DNA from: Bacteroidota bacterium
GTDB lineage: Bacteria; Bacteroidota; Bacteroidia; Bacteroidales; Prolixibacteraceae
Assembly: GCA_023393265.1 (NCBI GenBank)
Contig: JAEWME010000309.1
Location: 1 to 20,706, forward strand
DNA length: 20,706 nucleotides
Direction of reading: 5' to 3'
Below are positions 7,891 through 15,720 of the stretch, piece by piece. Below the pieces are notes generated by a model. The model did no database searches and was not told where the DNA came from. It was given only the letters and a program-made list of their open reading frames with translations. A program made the position numbers and the translations under genes. The number at the start of each line of letters is the position of its first letter. Position 1 is the first letter of the stretch.

Positions 7891-10800
7891 ATGATGAAAA
7901 AAAGCAGACTAGTTCGGTATGCAGCAGTTATGTTACCATTGTTGTTTTTCTCTCTCTGGAGCTTTGCTCAATCCGTAGTGGTGAAGGGTACGGTTACCGA
8001 TGAAAAGGGCGGACCAATGGTTGGTGTAAATGTTGTAATTGAGGGAACAACCTCGGGTGTTATTACTGATGTAAATGGTAAGTATCAGATTCAAACCGAT
8101 GCACAATCGGTTCTTACCTTCTCTTTTATTGGTTATAAAGACCAAAGTGTGGTTGTAGGCAGCCAGACAGAAATAAATGTTAAGCTCGAATCCAGCGATG
8201 TCGAGATGGATGAAGTGGTTGTGGTAGGTTATGGTACACAGCGCAAAGAAGCTGTCACCGGATCTGTGGCTTCCATGAAAGGTGAAACTTTGCGCGATGT
8301 GCCTGCGCCCAACATTACCCAGGCTTTGCAGGGTAGAGTTGCTGGTGTGGAATTGGCACAGACTTCAACCAAACCTGGTGCTACCATGCAGGTTCGTATC
8401 CGTGGTACCCGTTCGCTTACCGCCAGCAACGATCCGTTGGTAGTGCTCGATGGTATTCCTTTTTCTGGTTCTTTGAGCGACTTGAGTATTAGCGATATAA
8501 AGAGTGTCGACATCCTGAAGGATGCTTCGGCTACTGCTATTTACGGTTCGCGCGGTGCTAATGGTGTTATTTTGGTAACAACCAACAAGGGTCAGAAAGG
8601 TCAGAAAGCCCGAGTAAGCTACAACGGTTATTATGGTGTGAAGAATATTTATGCCAAATATCCGATGATGAATGGCCCGGAATTCGTTGCCCTTCGCAAG
8701 GCCTCTGGCAGATATGCAAATGGAGCCGATGAAGCTGATGATGTGAATGTTGATTGGCAGGACCTGTTCTATCGTACTGGTAATGTCACTACTCAGAATG
8801 TTGGAATAACCGGTGGTACACAACAGGGAAGCTACAATTTTGGCATCGACTATTATCACGATCAGGCAGTGATCCCAACCCAGCAGTATAACCGTATTGC
8901 ACTACGCGCTGCAATCGATCAGCAAATCGGAGAATATTTCAGCTTTGGGTTCAGTTCTAACAGTAACTACAATACCAACGAAGGCAGTCAGGTTGGCTTA
9001 TATGGTATTTTAAGTATGTCGCCTATAGCCAATCCGTATAACGAAGATGGTAGCTGGAAACGCACAGTAAAAATGCCTCTTGACGAGCAATATGTATATT
9101 CAAAAGAAATTGTTGAGGATTTGGAAGACAGGTGGTTGAACTTGACCCGTGGTTATGCGACCCGTAACTCACTTTATGGTGAAGTCAAAATTCCTGGTAT
9201 CGAAGGATTAAAATATCGGGTAAATCTTGGATTGGATTTTATCCAAAGCAACAATGGTAGTTATACCGGAGTTGGTGTCGGAAGCACAACGGTTGACACT
9301 CCCTCAAGTGCGTCTATTACTAACTCTCATAATTACAAATGGATGGTTGAGAACCTTCTTTCGTTCGATCGTACTTTTGCCCAAAAGCACCAGATTAATG
9401 CTGTTGCCATGTATTCGGTAGAACGCAGTACCTATTTTGATTCAGGAATGTCAGCAAAGGGAATTCCTTCTGATGACTTTCAGTTTTATAGCATAGGTCA
9501 GTCAACAGGCGAAATTACAGCTAACTCAAACGATACAGGTAAATATTGGCAATCGGGTTTGCTCTCTTATATGGGGCGTATCATGTATTCATTTGATAAC
9601 CGCTATATGCTGACAGCCACTGTTCGTTCTGATGCTTCATCGGTACTTGCCAAAGGACATAAATGGCACACCTATCCTGCTGTTTCAGCCGGTTGGAATA
9701 TTAAAAACGAAGCTTTCATGAACTCAGTAAACTGGCTTGACCAACTGAAAGTGCGTGTGGGCTATGGACAAACTTCGAACCAGGCGGTAAATGCATATAG
9801 CACATTGGGTAAATTGAGTACAAGGTATTACAACTTTGGTGATGCCACATATTCAACCGGCTACTATGTTACTCAACTTCCAAATGACAAATTAGGCTGG
9901 GAATATTCTAAAACATGGAACTATGGTGTAGATTTTACCATCCTGAAAAACAGACTCTCAGGAACATTTGAGTACTATTCTACCAAAACTGAAGATATTT
10001 TGCTCAGTTTGGGTTTACCTCCAACATCAGGTGTAAGCAGCTATACTGCCAATATTGGTGCAACTGAAAACAAAGGTTTCGAATTCTCTCTGAATGGTAC
10101 CATTCTCGATAATGTAAATGGCTGGACCTGGGAAGCTGGCGTAAATGTATATTCCAATAACAACAAATTAGTTAGCCTGGCTTCCAATCAACTTAAAGAT
10201 GAAGGAAACGGCTGGTTTATTGGTCACAACATTAATGCAATCTACGACTACAAGAAAATCGGACTTTGGCAACAGGACGATCCATATAGATCGATTTTAG
10301 AACCGGGATCTGACAAAGATATTGTAGGATCAATTAAAGTACTTTATACCGGAGATTACAATGAGGATGGTACTCCGACCAGACAAATAGGTCCTGCTGA
10401 CCGCCAAATTATGGACATTGACCCTGATTTTGAGGGCGGATTTAATACCCGTGTAGCCTATAAAGGATTTGATTTAAGTGCAGTAGGAACATTTAGAAGC
10501 GGAGGCGTACTCGTGAGCACACTTTACAGTGGTTCAAGTTACCTGAATTTGATGACTGGTCGTCGTGGTAACGTTAAAGTTGACTACTGGACTCCGGAAA
10601 ATACTGATGCCAAATATCCGAATCCGGCTGCTAAAATTAGCGGAGATAACCCTAATTATGCCAGTACACTTGGTTATTTCAATGGGTCATACCTGAAAGT
10701 TCGTACCATCACTTTGGGCTATAATTTCGAACAAAATTCATGGCTGAAAGATACTGGTATCTCGAGACTCCGACTGTATGTTCAGGTTCAGAATCCATTT

Positions 10801-10965
10801 GTAATGTTCTCCGATTTCACCAAAGAATCGGGCCTTGATCCTGAAACGAACTCTTATGGTAACGAAAACATTGCGACCGGCGGATATAATAAACGCATCC
10901 TTTCAGTAGGTTATAATACACCTTCTACCCGCAACTATTTGGTTGGTATTAATTTATCATTTTAA
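7891..10965 (+). CDS. susC: SusC-family TonB-dependent outer-membrane oligosaccharide transporter
   Basis: A 1024-residue SusC/RagA-type transporter that imports oligosaccharides across the outer membrane using TonB energy, with the SusD lipoprotein acting as its lid. Start chosen at the ATG at 7891 (a TTG at 7882 is in frame but gives no better signal). Residues 1-27 are a signal peptide ending in SFAQ. Residues about 29-105 are the carboxypeptidase-regulatory-like domain that precedes the plug in this family, followed by the TonB-box-like segment VVVVGYGTQ. The plug domain (about 120-230) contains NGVILVTT, and the rest is the 22-strand barrel ending in the aromatic C-terminus NLSF. Spacing to susD is 12 bases. 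No frameshift or truncation is seen. Substrate specificity is inferred only from the neighbouring enzymes; susC is used here as a family name. Confidence 0.97.
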   Translation: MMKKSRLVRYAAVMLPLLFFSLWSFAQSVVVKGTVTDEKGGPMVGVNVVIEGTTSGVITDVNGKYQIQTDAQSVLTFSFIGYKDQSVVVGSQTEINVKLESSDVEMDEVVVVGYGTQRKEAVTGSVASMKGETLRDVPAPNITQALQGRVAGVELAQTSTKPGATMQVRIRGTRSLTASNDPLVVLDGIPFSGSLSDLSISDIKSVDILKDASATAIYGSRGANGVILVTTNKGQKGQKARVSYNGYYGVKNIYAKYPMMNGPEFVALRKASGRYANGADEADDVNVDWQDLFYRTGNVTTQNVGITGGTQQGSYNFGIDYYHDQAVIPTQQYNRIALRAAIDQQIGEYFSFGFSSNSNYNTNEGSQVGLYGILSMSPIANPYNEDGSWKRTVKMPLDEQYVYSKEIVEDLEDRWLNLTRGYATRNSLYGEVKIPGIEGLKYRVNLGLDFIQSNNGSYTGVGVGSTTVDTPSSASITNSHNYKWMVENLLSFDRTFAQKHQINAVAMYSVERSTYFDSGMSAKGIPSDDFQFYSIGQSTGEITANSNDTGKYWQSGLLSYMGRIMYSFDNRYMLTATVRSDASSVLAKGHKWHTYPAVSAGWNIKNEAFMNSVNWLDQLKVRVGYGQTSNQAVNAYSTLGKLSTRYYNFGDATYSTGYYVTQLPNDKLGWEYSKTWNYGVDFTILKNRLSGTFEYYSTKTEDILLSLGLPPTSGVSSYTANIGATENKGFEFSLNGTILDNVNGWTWEAGVNVYSNNNKLVSLASNQLKDEGNGWFIGHNINAIYDYKKIGLWQQDDPYRSILEPGSDKDIVGSIKVLYTGDYNEDGTPTRQIGPADRQIMDIDPDFEGGFNTRVAYKGFDLSAVGTFRSGGVLVSTLYSGSSYLNLMTGRRGNVKVDYWTPENTDAKYPNPAAKISGDNPNYASTLGYFNGSYLKVRTITLGYNFEQNSWLKDTGISRLRLYVQVQNPFVMFSDFTKESGLDPETNSYGNENIATGGYNKRILSVGYNTPSTRNYLVGINLSF

Positions 10966-10977
10966 CGAGAGATAATT

Positions 10978-12921
10978 ATGAAACATATAGCTATTAAACC
11001 AATTTTAGGAACAGCCCTGTTAACGTTGTTTTTAGCTTCGTGTAACGACGTTTTGGACGAACAGCCACGCAGCCTTTTGGTTCCGGATTATTTTAAAACC
11101 GAAGCCGGTGTCAACGGTGGACTGACTTCGTTATATGCGCATTTGCGTTACATCTACGGAAATGCCTATTATTACAACTCTGGTGTAACCGGAACCGACG
11201 AAGCGACTTATGCACAGCAGGCAGATGGTAATTTTAAGATTATGGATATAAGTGGTCAGGGGAATATCACTCCTTCAGCCGATGGTGGTCCAGGCGTACT
11301 TTGGGGAAATGCTTTCCCTGCAATTAATACGGCAAGTGGTATCATCGAAAATGCGACTGAAGTAGGCCTCAGTCCTGCCTTGATTGCTGAAGCCCGATTC
11401 TTCCGTGCATTCGACTATTTTATGCTGGTGCAAACTTATGGCGGCGTTCCGCTCGATTTGGGCGCTGGTGAGTTAAAATTCAATACATCAACGGTAAGAA
11501 CTTCAGTTCGTAACACAGTGCCTGAAGTTTATACCAAAGCTATTTTCCCCGACTTGCTTACTGCAATTAACGATTTGCCTGAAAAGTCGAGGTTAACTGG
11601 TACAGTTACTAAAACAACAGCACGTCTTTTCCTTTCAAAAGCTTATCTCACATACGGCTGGTGGCTGGAGAATCCCAATAATATTCCCACCTATCCGTTG
11701 TGCGACCGTACTGACCCTGATGGCCACAATGCACAGTGGTATTTCCAGCAGGCTTATGACGTGGCAACAACCGGAATCGAAAATCCGGGATCATACGGCT
11801 TGCAGTCAACTTTCTACGATGTGAATGTTGGCGGAAATGATCGTAACAGCGAAATCGTATTCTATGCCGACCATACACAGACAAGCGAAAAGTATACGGG
11901 AGCAAGCCTTACTTATGGTAATGGCGGTGATGCCGATAATTTTGCTGCATGGATGATGACCTGGAATTATACTGAAATCAGGAGTGGAAAAAATCCTGAC
12001 GGATCAGGGCAGGTTACAACAGTTCTTCGTGAAGCAGCTCAGGATCTTGGTCGTCCCTGGACACGTATGGCTCCTACAATTAATGTGCTTGAAGGTACAT
12101 TTGCCGACAAAACCAATGACTCCAGATTCGATGGTACATTCACCCTCGTTTATCGGGGCAACTGGCCAAAAAATAACGACAAAACTGAGTTCTATTATGG
12201 AGCCAATGGCATGAAAGTTTATCCGGGAGATCCAATCCTTTCGTTCATTACTGAATCGGATGGAATTACATACCCGAGCGGTGCCGGAAACAGTAATGTG
12301 GGTGCCGGAACTTTGCCTGACAGAGCTGACTATGTAATTGGTCTTGATGGAGTGAGCCGCATTGTTTATCCAGGAACCTGGAAAATGAGTACTTATCGTA
12401 CCGACAATGGAACCGGTCTGGGACAGCCCAACGCCTCAATCACCCGTCCGTTTGTGATTGCCAAATTTTCAGAGTTATATCTGATAGCAGCCGAAGCTGC
12501 TGCGAAAGGTGCAACTGTAAAAACTGGAAAGAGTGCTAAAGACTTGCTTAATGTATTGAGAGCGCGTGCCGGAAAATGGAAATTCGACAGGTCAAAAAAT
12601 ATGGCTAAAGTTGAAGACCATAGCGCAGAAATGATTGCTGCAACTCCTGATGTAGTTGATGTTAATTATGTTTTAGCCGAACGTTCGCGCGAACTTTACG
12701 GCGAAGGTTATCGCTGGCTCGATCTTGTTCGTACACAAAAATGGGCCGAACTGGCAGGTACCTATAAAATTGCAGGAACTGCAAAAGGTGACCACAATCC
12801 GGTTACTGTGACACGTTCAATTCAACCAAGCCTCTACTTGCGTCCAATTCCACAGAGTCAGATCGACGGTATGGAAATGACTCCGGAGGAAAAGAAAGCT
12901 TATCAAAATCCAGGATATTAA
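10978..12921 (+). CDS. susD: SusD/RagB-family surface glycan-binding lipoprotein
   Basis: A 647-residue lipoprotein partner of the upstream SusC. It captures oligosaccharides at the cell surface and closes over the SusC barrel. The signal peptide ends in a canonical lipobox, LAS-Cys22, followed by an acidic stretch, consistent with surface export in this phylum. Family hallmarks are the TPR-like helix with EARFFRAFDYFMLVQTYGG and, near the C-terminus, ERSRELYGEGYRWLDLVR, with the conserved final segment reading YLRPIPQSQID then YQNPGY. It is longer than typical SusD proteins (about 500-600 residues); the extra length is in the middle, around residues 270-500. It lies 12 bases after susC and is followed by a small overlapping ORF and a terminator, with no SusE/F gene. 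The family is certain; the ligand is inferred to be a xylan fragment. Confidence 0.96.
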   Translation: MKHIAIKPILGTALLTLFLASCNDVLDEQPRSLLVPDYFKTEAGVNGGLTSLYAHLRYIYGNAYYYNSGVTGTDEATYAQQADGNFKIMDISGQGNITPSADGGPGVLWGNAFPAINTASGIIENATEVGLSPALIAEARFFRAFDYFMLVQTYGGVPLDLGAGELKFNTSTVRTSVRNTVPEVYTKAIFPDLLTAINDLPEKSRLTGTVTKTTARLFLSKAYLTYGWWLENPNNIPTYPLCDRTDPDGHNAQWYFQQAYDVATTGIENPGSYGLQSTFYDVNVGGNDRNSEIVFYADHTQTSEKYTGASLTYGNGGDADNFAAWMMTWNYTEIRSGKNPDGSGQVTTVLREAAQDLGRPWTRMAPTINVLEGTFADKTNDSRFDGTFTLVYRGNWPKNNDKTEFYYGANGMKVYPGDPILSFITESDGITYPSGAGNSNVGAGTLPDRADYVIGLDGVSRIVYPGTWKMSTYRTDNGTGLGQPNASITRPFVIAKFSELYLIAAEAAAKGATVKTGKSAKDLLNVLRARAGKWKFDRSKNMAKVEDHSAEMIAATPDVVDVNYVLAERSRELYGEGYRWLDLVRTQKWAELAGTYKIAGTAKGDHNPVTVTRSIQPSLYLRPIPQSQIDGMEMTPEEKKAYQNPGY

Positions 12922-13022
12922 TGCGGCGGTTAGTGATTTTGATTGGTTGCTTCAGTTTTGGAGTAGCCAATCTTTCTTCACCAATTAATGAAAGACCTCA
13001 AATATTCACTAAAATAATGTAA
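12921..13022 (+). CDS. Possible small ORF (33 codons) overlapping the SusD stop
   Basis: The SusD stop and this ATG share a base (TAATG), an arrangement suited to translational coupling. The 33-residue product starts MRRLVILIGCFSFGVA, a basic start followed by a hydrophobic stretch as in a signal peptide, and stops soon after. It occupies the place where a third surface lipoprotein gene often sits in SusCD operons. It may be a remnant of such a gene, a small secreted or membrane peptide, or chance. I recognise no family. Confidence 0.3.
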   Translation: MRRLVILIGCFSFGVANLSSPINERPQIFTKIM

Positions 13023-13072
13023 CTCCGGATAACATAAGTTAAGGAATTGTGTTTATTATTAGTGATAGTTCC

Positions 13073-13108
13073 AATCCCGGACGAATTTTCGTCCGGGATT
13101 TTTCTTTT
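13073..13108 (+). terminator. Strong intrinsic terminator ending the GH43-susCD unit
   Basis: AATCCCGGACGAA (13073-13085) and TTCGTCCGGGATT (13088-13100) are perfect inverted arms, giving a GC-rich stem of about 11 bp once a realistic loop is allowed. It is followed by TTTTTCTTTT. It lies about 150 bases after the SusD stop and is the clearest terminator in the window. Confidence 0.93.
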
Positions 13109-13408
13109 CAGGACAATTCATAATACCATCGAAGATCATTTTCTTATAAATTTCTTTTTTTATAATGAATAGTCGATCAGTCTATTCTTTTGTAAATCAG
13201 TTAATTTTTAAATTGCATTATCCTGATATGTTGTTGGACAGTAAGAAATTTGAGAAAAATAAGCGTAAAACTGACAGTTATTAAACCTTTCAGTATTAAA
13301 TTAGTCAAAAAATAAGTCCGGAAAACGAGAGGTATTGTTTCTGGATGGAGGAGTGGTTTAATCAGAAATCAGCCACCCCAATGGTAATCTAATACTAAAC
13401 TAAAATTT
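13109..13408. other. AT-rich intergenic region upstream of the esterase cluster
   Basis: No coding sequence is visible. It holds a 6-bp inverted repeat, GAATAG (13167-13172) and CTATTC (13182-13187) around 9 bases, and one near-match to the -7 consensus, GAAATTTG (13245-13252). The GTAGGGTT element found upstream of the HTCS and GH43 genes is absent. Because it follows a strong terminator, it should contain the promoter for the esterase genes, but I cannot place it confidently. Confidence 0.5.
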
Positions 13409-14284
13409 ATGAGACAACCTATTCTCGTAGCAGTAATTGTCCTGCTAGCTTTTCTTTCAGCTTTTTCGCAAAGCAGCACAAAAATGGCCCCAGAGGGTTT
13501 TGATACGGTTCGCGACGGAATTTTACATGGTAAAATTGACACAATCACTTATCATTCTTCAACGGTAGACTCCGAACGCAGAGCTCTGATCTATACTCCT
13601 CCAGGCTATTCTCCTGATACCAAATATCCGGTTCTCTATTTGCTTCATGGCATAGGGGGCGACGAAAAAGAGTGGTTCTCTCAGGGTCAGCCGCAGGTTA
13701 TCCTCGATAATTTATATGCTGAAAAGAAAGTTGAGCCAATGATTGTGGTACTTCCAAATGGTCGTGCAATGAAGGATGACCGCGCCGGTGGAAACATCAT
13801 GGCTCCGGATAAGGTGCAGGCCTTTGCCACTTTTGAAAAGGATTTGCTCGTTGATTTAATTCCGTTTGTCGAGAAAAATTACCCGGTTTTCACCGACCGG
13901 GAGCACCGTGCCGTGGCTGGTTTGTCGATGGGTGGTGGACAATCACTTAATTTTGGGCTTGGCAATCTCGACCGTTTTGCCTGGGTAGGTGGATTCTCGT
14001 CAGCACCAAACACCAAACGCCCTGAAGAATTGGTACCTGATCCGGAGAAAGCCAAACAGCAATTGAAATTACTGTGGATTTCTTGTGGAGACAAGGATGG
14101 ACTAATCACCTTCAGCAAACGCACGCACGATTACCTGGTCGCGAACAAAGTCCCTCATATTTACCATGTCATTCCTGGAGGATTTCACGATTTCAAAGTT
14201 TGGAAGGACAATCTGTATATGTTTTCGCAGTTGATCTTTAAACCAGTTGATGATTCGGTATTTTCAATGTACAGCAACGAATAG
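13409..14284 (+). CDS. CE1-family esterase, single domain (acetylxylan/feruloyl esterase-like)
   Basis: A 291-residue secreted alpha/beta-hydrolase of the CE1/esterase-D type, expected to remove acetyl or hydroxycinnamoyl groups from xylan. The signal peptide covers about residues 1-21 (ending SAFSQ). The core opens with the oxyanion-region motif YPVLYLLHGIGGDE. The catalytic triad is visible: nucleophile Ser173 in GLSMGG, an acid at Asp228 or Asp230 (SCGDKDG) and His260 (GGFHDFKVWK). Unlike the next two genes it has no N-terminal CBM48-like domain, so it is the shortest of the three paralogs. It is the first gene after the strong terminator and probably opens a second transcription unit. The acyl group removed cannot be told from sequence. 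Confidence 0.92.
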   Translation: MRQPILVAVIVLLAFLSAFSQSSTKMAPEGFDTVRDGILHGKIDTITYHSSTVDSERRALIYTPPGYSPDTKYPVLYLLHGIGGDEKEWFSQGQPQVILDNLYAEKKVEPMIVVLPNGRAMKDDRAGGNIMAPDKVQAFATFEKDLLVDLIPFVEKNYPVFTDREHRAVAGLSMGGGQSLNFGLGNLDRFAWVGGFSSAPNTKRPEELVPDPEKAKQQLKLLWISCGDKDGLITFSKRTHDYLVANKVPHIYHVIPGGFHDFKVWKDNLYMFSQLIFKPVDDSVFSMYSNE

Positions 14285-14307
14285 CCGCCGTTGCGATTGT
14301 CTTTTTT
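14274..14307 (+). terminator. Weak hairpin with T-run at the end of the first esterase gene
   Basis: GCAACG (14274-14279) and CGTTGC (14289-14294) form a 6-bp stem whose 9-base loop contains the esterase stop codon. A run of six T lies at 14302-14307, 7 bases beyond the stem. The gap before the T-run makes it suboptimal, so partial termination or processing is more likely than a full stop. Confidence 0.35.
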
Positions 14308-14492
14308 CATCAAATCATTTTCAGAACTTATTGAACCTAATCGATATGAACAGAACCCAATTGTTTTCAAATATTGTGCTGATGGAAGGGTATAATTCGG
14401 CTGCGGAATACGCTCAGAGAAAAACAGCCGACACGTTCACCGAGGTATATGCCGGCAACTGTTTTACATGCTCTGCCTCGAACACATCTAAA

Positions 14493-15638
14493 ATGAGTCG
14501 TGGTGTGGCTCGTGCTAATATCACCAAATCGTTCGTTCTATCAGTTTTAATTCTTCTGACGTTTAGCCTGAATGGTTTTTCACAGGCCGAATCGAGGCCT
14601 GCCGTCTCTAACATTCGGGGGGCACAGTATCCGCAAATTACTTCCGGAAGTCGAGCCGTTTTCCGGATAAAAGCACCGGATGTGAAAAGCCTGCAACTCG
14701 ATCTTGGCCGCAAATATGATTTGGTGAAAAATGCCGATGGGGTTTGGGAAGTTACTACTGATTCGCTCAGTGAAGGTTTTCACTACTACTCTTTGATTGT
14801 TGATGGCCTGAATGTTGCCGATCCGGCCAGTGAAACATTCTACGGGATGGGGCGCATGGCCAGCGGAATTGAAATCCCGTTTTCAGGAGACGACTATTAT
14901 GCGCTAAAGGACGTTCCGCACGGCGACATTCGCATCAAAAACTATTATTCGCCGGTGTTGAAAGCGTGGCGGAATTTTTACCTGTATACGCCTCCGGGAT
15001 ACGATCAGAACCTCAAAACCAACTATCCGGTACTGTACATTTTGCATGGCGGAGGCGAGGATCAGCGGGGCTGGGCCTTTCAGGGAAAAACCGATCGGAT
15101 TATCGATAACCTGATTGCTTCAGGTAATGCGGTGCCCATGCTGGTCGTGATGGTGGATGGAAATATGCCGGCGCGCGGTTTTGGAATGGAAGCACTGAAT
15201 ACCTTCGAAGAAGAACTGATAAAAGGAATCATTCCGTTTGTCGAACAAAATTACCGGGTCAGAACGAACGCTGCGTCACGGGCGCTGGCCGGACTGTCGA
15301 TGGGGGGCCTGCAAACGCTTCATGCCGGTTTGCGGCATACCGATTTATTTGCCTATCTGGGTGTATTTAGCTCCGGATGGTGGGCTAATCAGCCAGCACT
15401 TTCGGAGCCTGAATACGAATTTGCGAAAGCGAATGCCGAAACGATCGGAAAAAACCTGAAGGAATTTTGGATTTCTCAGGGTGGAAAAGAAGACATAGCC
15501 TGGCAGAACTGTCAAATCATGATGGGGCGCTTCGATGGAATGAATATTAAATACCGCTACAGCGAATATCCGGGCGGCCATGCCTGGCCGGTCTGGAGAA
15601 ATAACCTGTATCAGTTCGCGCAGCTTCTTTTTAAATAA
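14493..15638 (+). CDS. CBM48-like + CE1 esterase (feruloyl/acetylxylan esterase-like)
   Basis: A 381-residue secreted esterase as called here. The start at 14493 was chosen because it puts a good signal peptide (hydrophobic core then GFSQA) at the N-terminus. The frame is open further upstream, and an ATG at 14346, which would add 49 residues, carries a leader resembling that of the GH43 gene, so the true start is unsettled. An N-terminal beta-sandwich of CBM48/E-set type (with VFRIKAPDVKSLQLDL and EGFHYYSLIVDG) precedes the CE1 hydrolase. Triad candidates from the 14493 start: Ser269 (GLSMGG), Asp334 (GGKEDIAW) and His363 (PGGHAWPVWR). The CBM48-CE1 layout is known from feruloyl and acetylxylan esterases of xylan loci in this phylum. 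It sits between two other CE1 genes. The exact acyl specificity is not predictable. Confidence 0.88.
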   Translation: MSRGVARANITKSFVLSVLILLTFSLNGFSQAESRPAVSNIRGAQYPQITSGSRAVFRIKAPDVKSLQLDLGRKYDLVKNADGVWEVTTDSLSEGFHYYSLIVDGLNVADPASETFYGMGRMASGIEIPFSGDDYYALKDVPHGDIRIKNYYSPVLKAWRNFYLYTPPGYDQNLKTNYPVLYILHGGGEDQRGWAFQGKTDRIIDNLIASGNAVPMLVVMVDGNMPARGFGMEALNTFEEELIKGIIPFVEQNYRVRTNAASRALAGLSMGGLQTLHAGLRHTDLFAYLGVFSSGWWANQPALSEPEYEFAKANAETIGKNLKEFWISQGGKEDIAWQNCQIMMGRFDGMNIKYRYSEYPGGHAWPVWRNNLYQFAQLLFK

Positions 15639-15648
15639 CTCTTATTCC

Positions 15649-15683
15649 GGGTAGTTAATGGGTGATTTAACTACTCTTTTTTT
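15649..15683 (+). terminator. Intrinsic terminator between second and third esterase genes
   Basis: GTAGTTAA (15651-15658) and TTAACTAC (15667-15674) form a perfect 8-bp stem, extendable by a G-U and a G-C pair, with an 8-base loop. TCTTTTTTT follows at once. It lies 12 bases after one esterase stop and 38 bases before the next start, so it may attenuate rather than separate the two genes. Confidence 0.68.
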
Positions 15684-15720
15684 GATTTTTTTAGAATCAT
15701 TTAATGCCTCAACCTGAAAA

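Noticed and set aside
8365..8859. 164-codon minus-strand ORF opposite susC
   Set aside because: Shadow of the SusC plug region; no promoter or domain evidence.
14247..14345. ATG at 14247 as the start of the second esterase
   Set aside because: It would overlap the preceding gene by 38 bases and precede the signal peptide by 82 residues; the ATG at 14346 or 14493 is more plausible.
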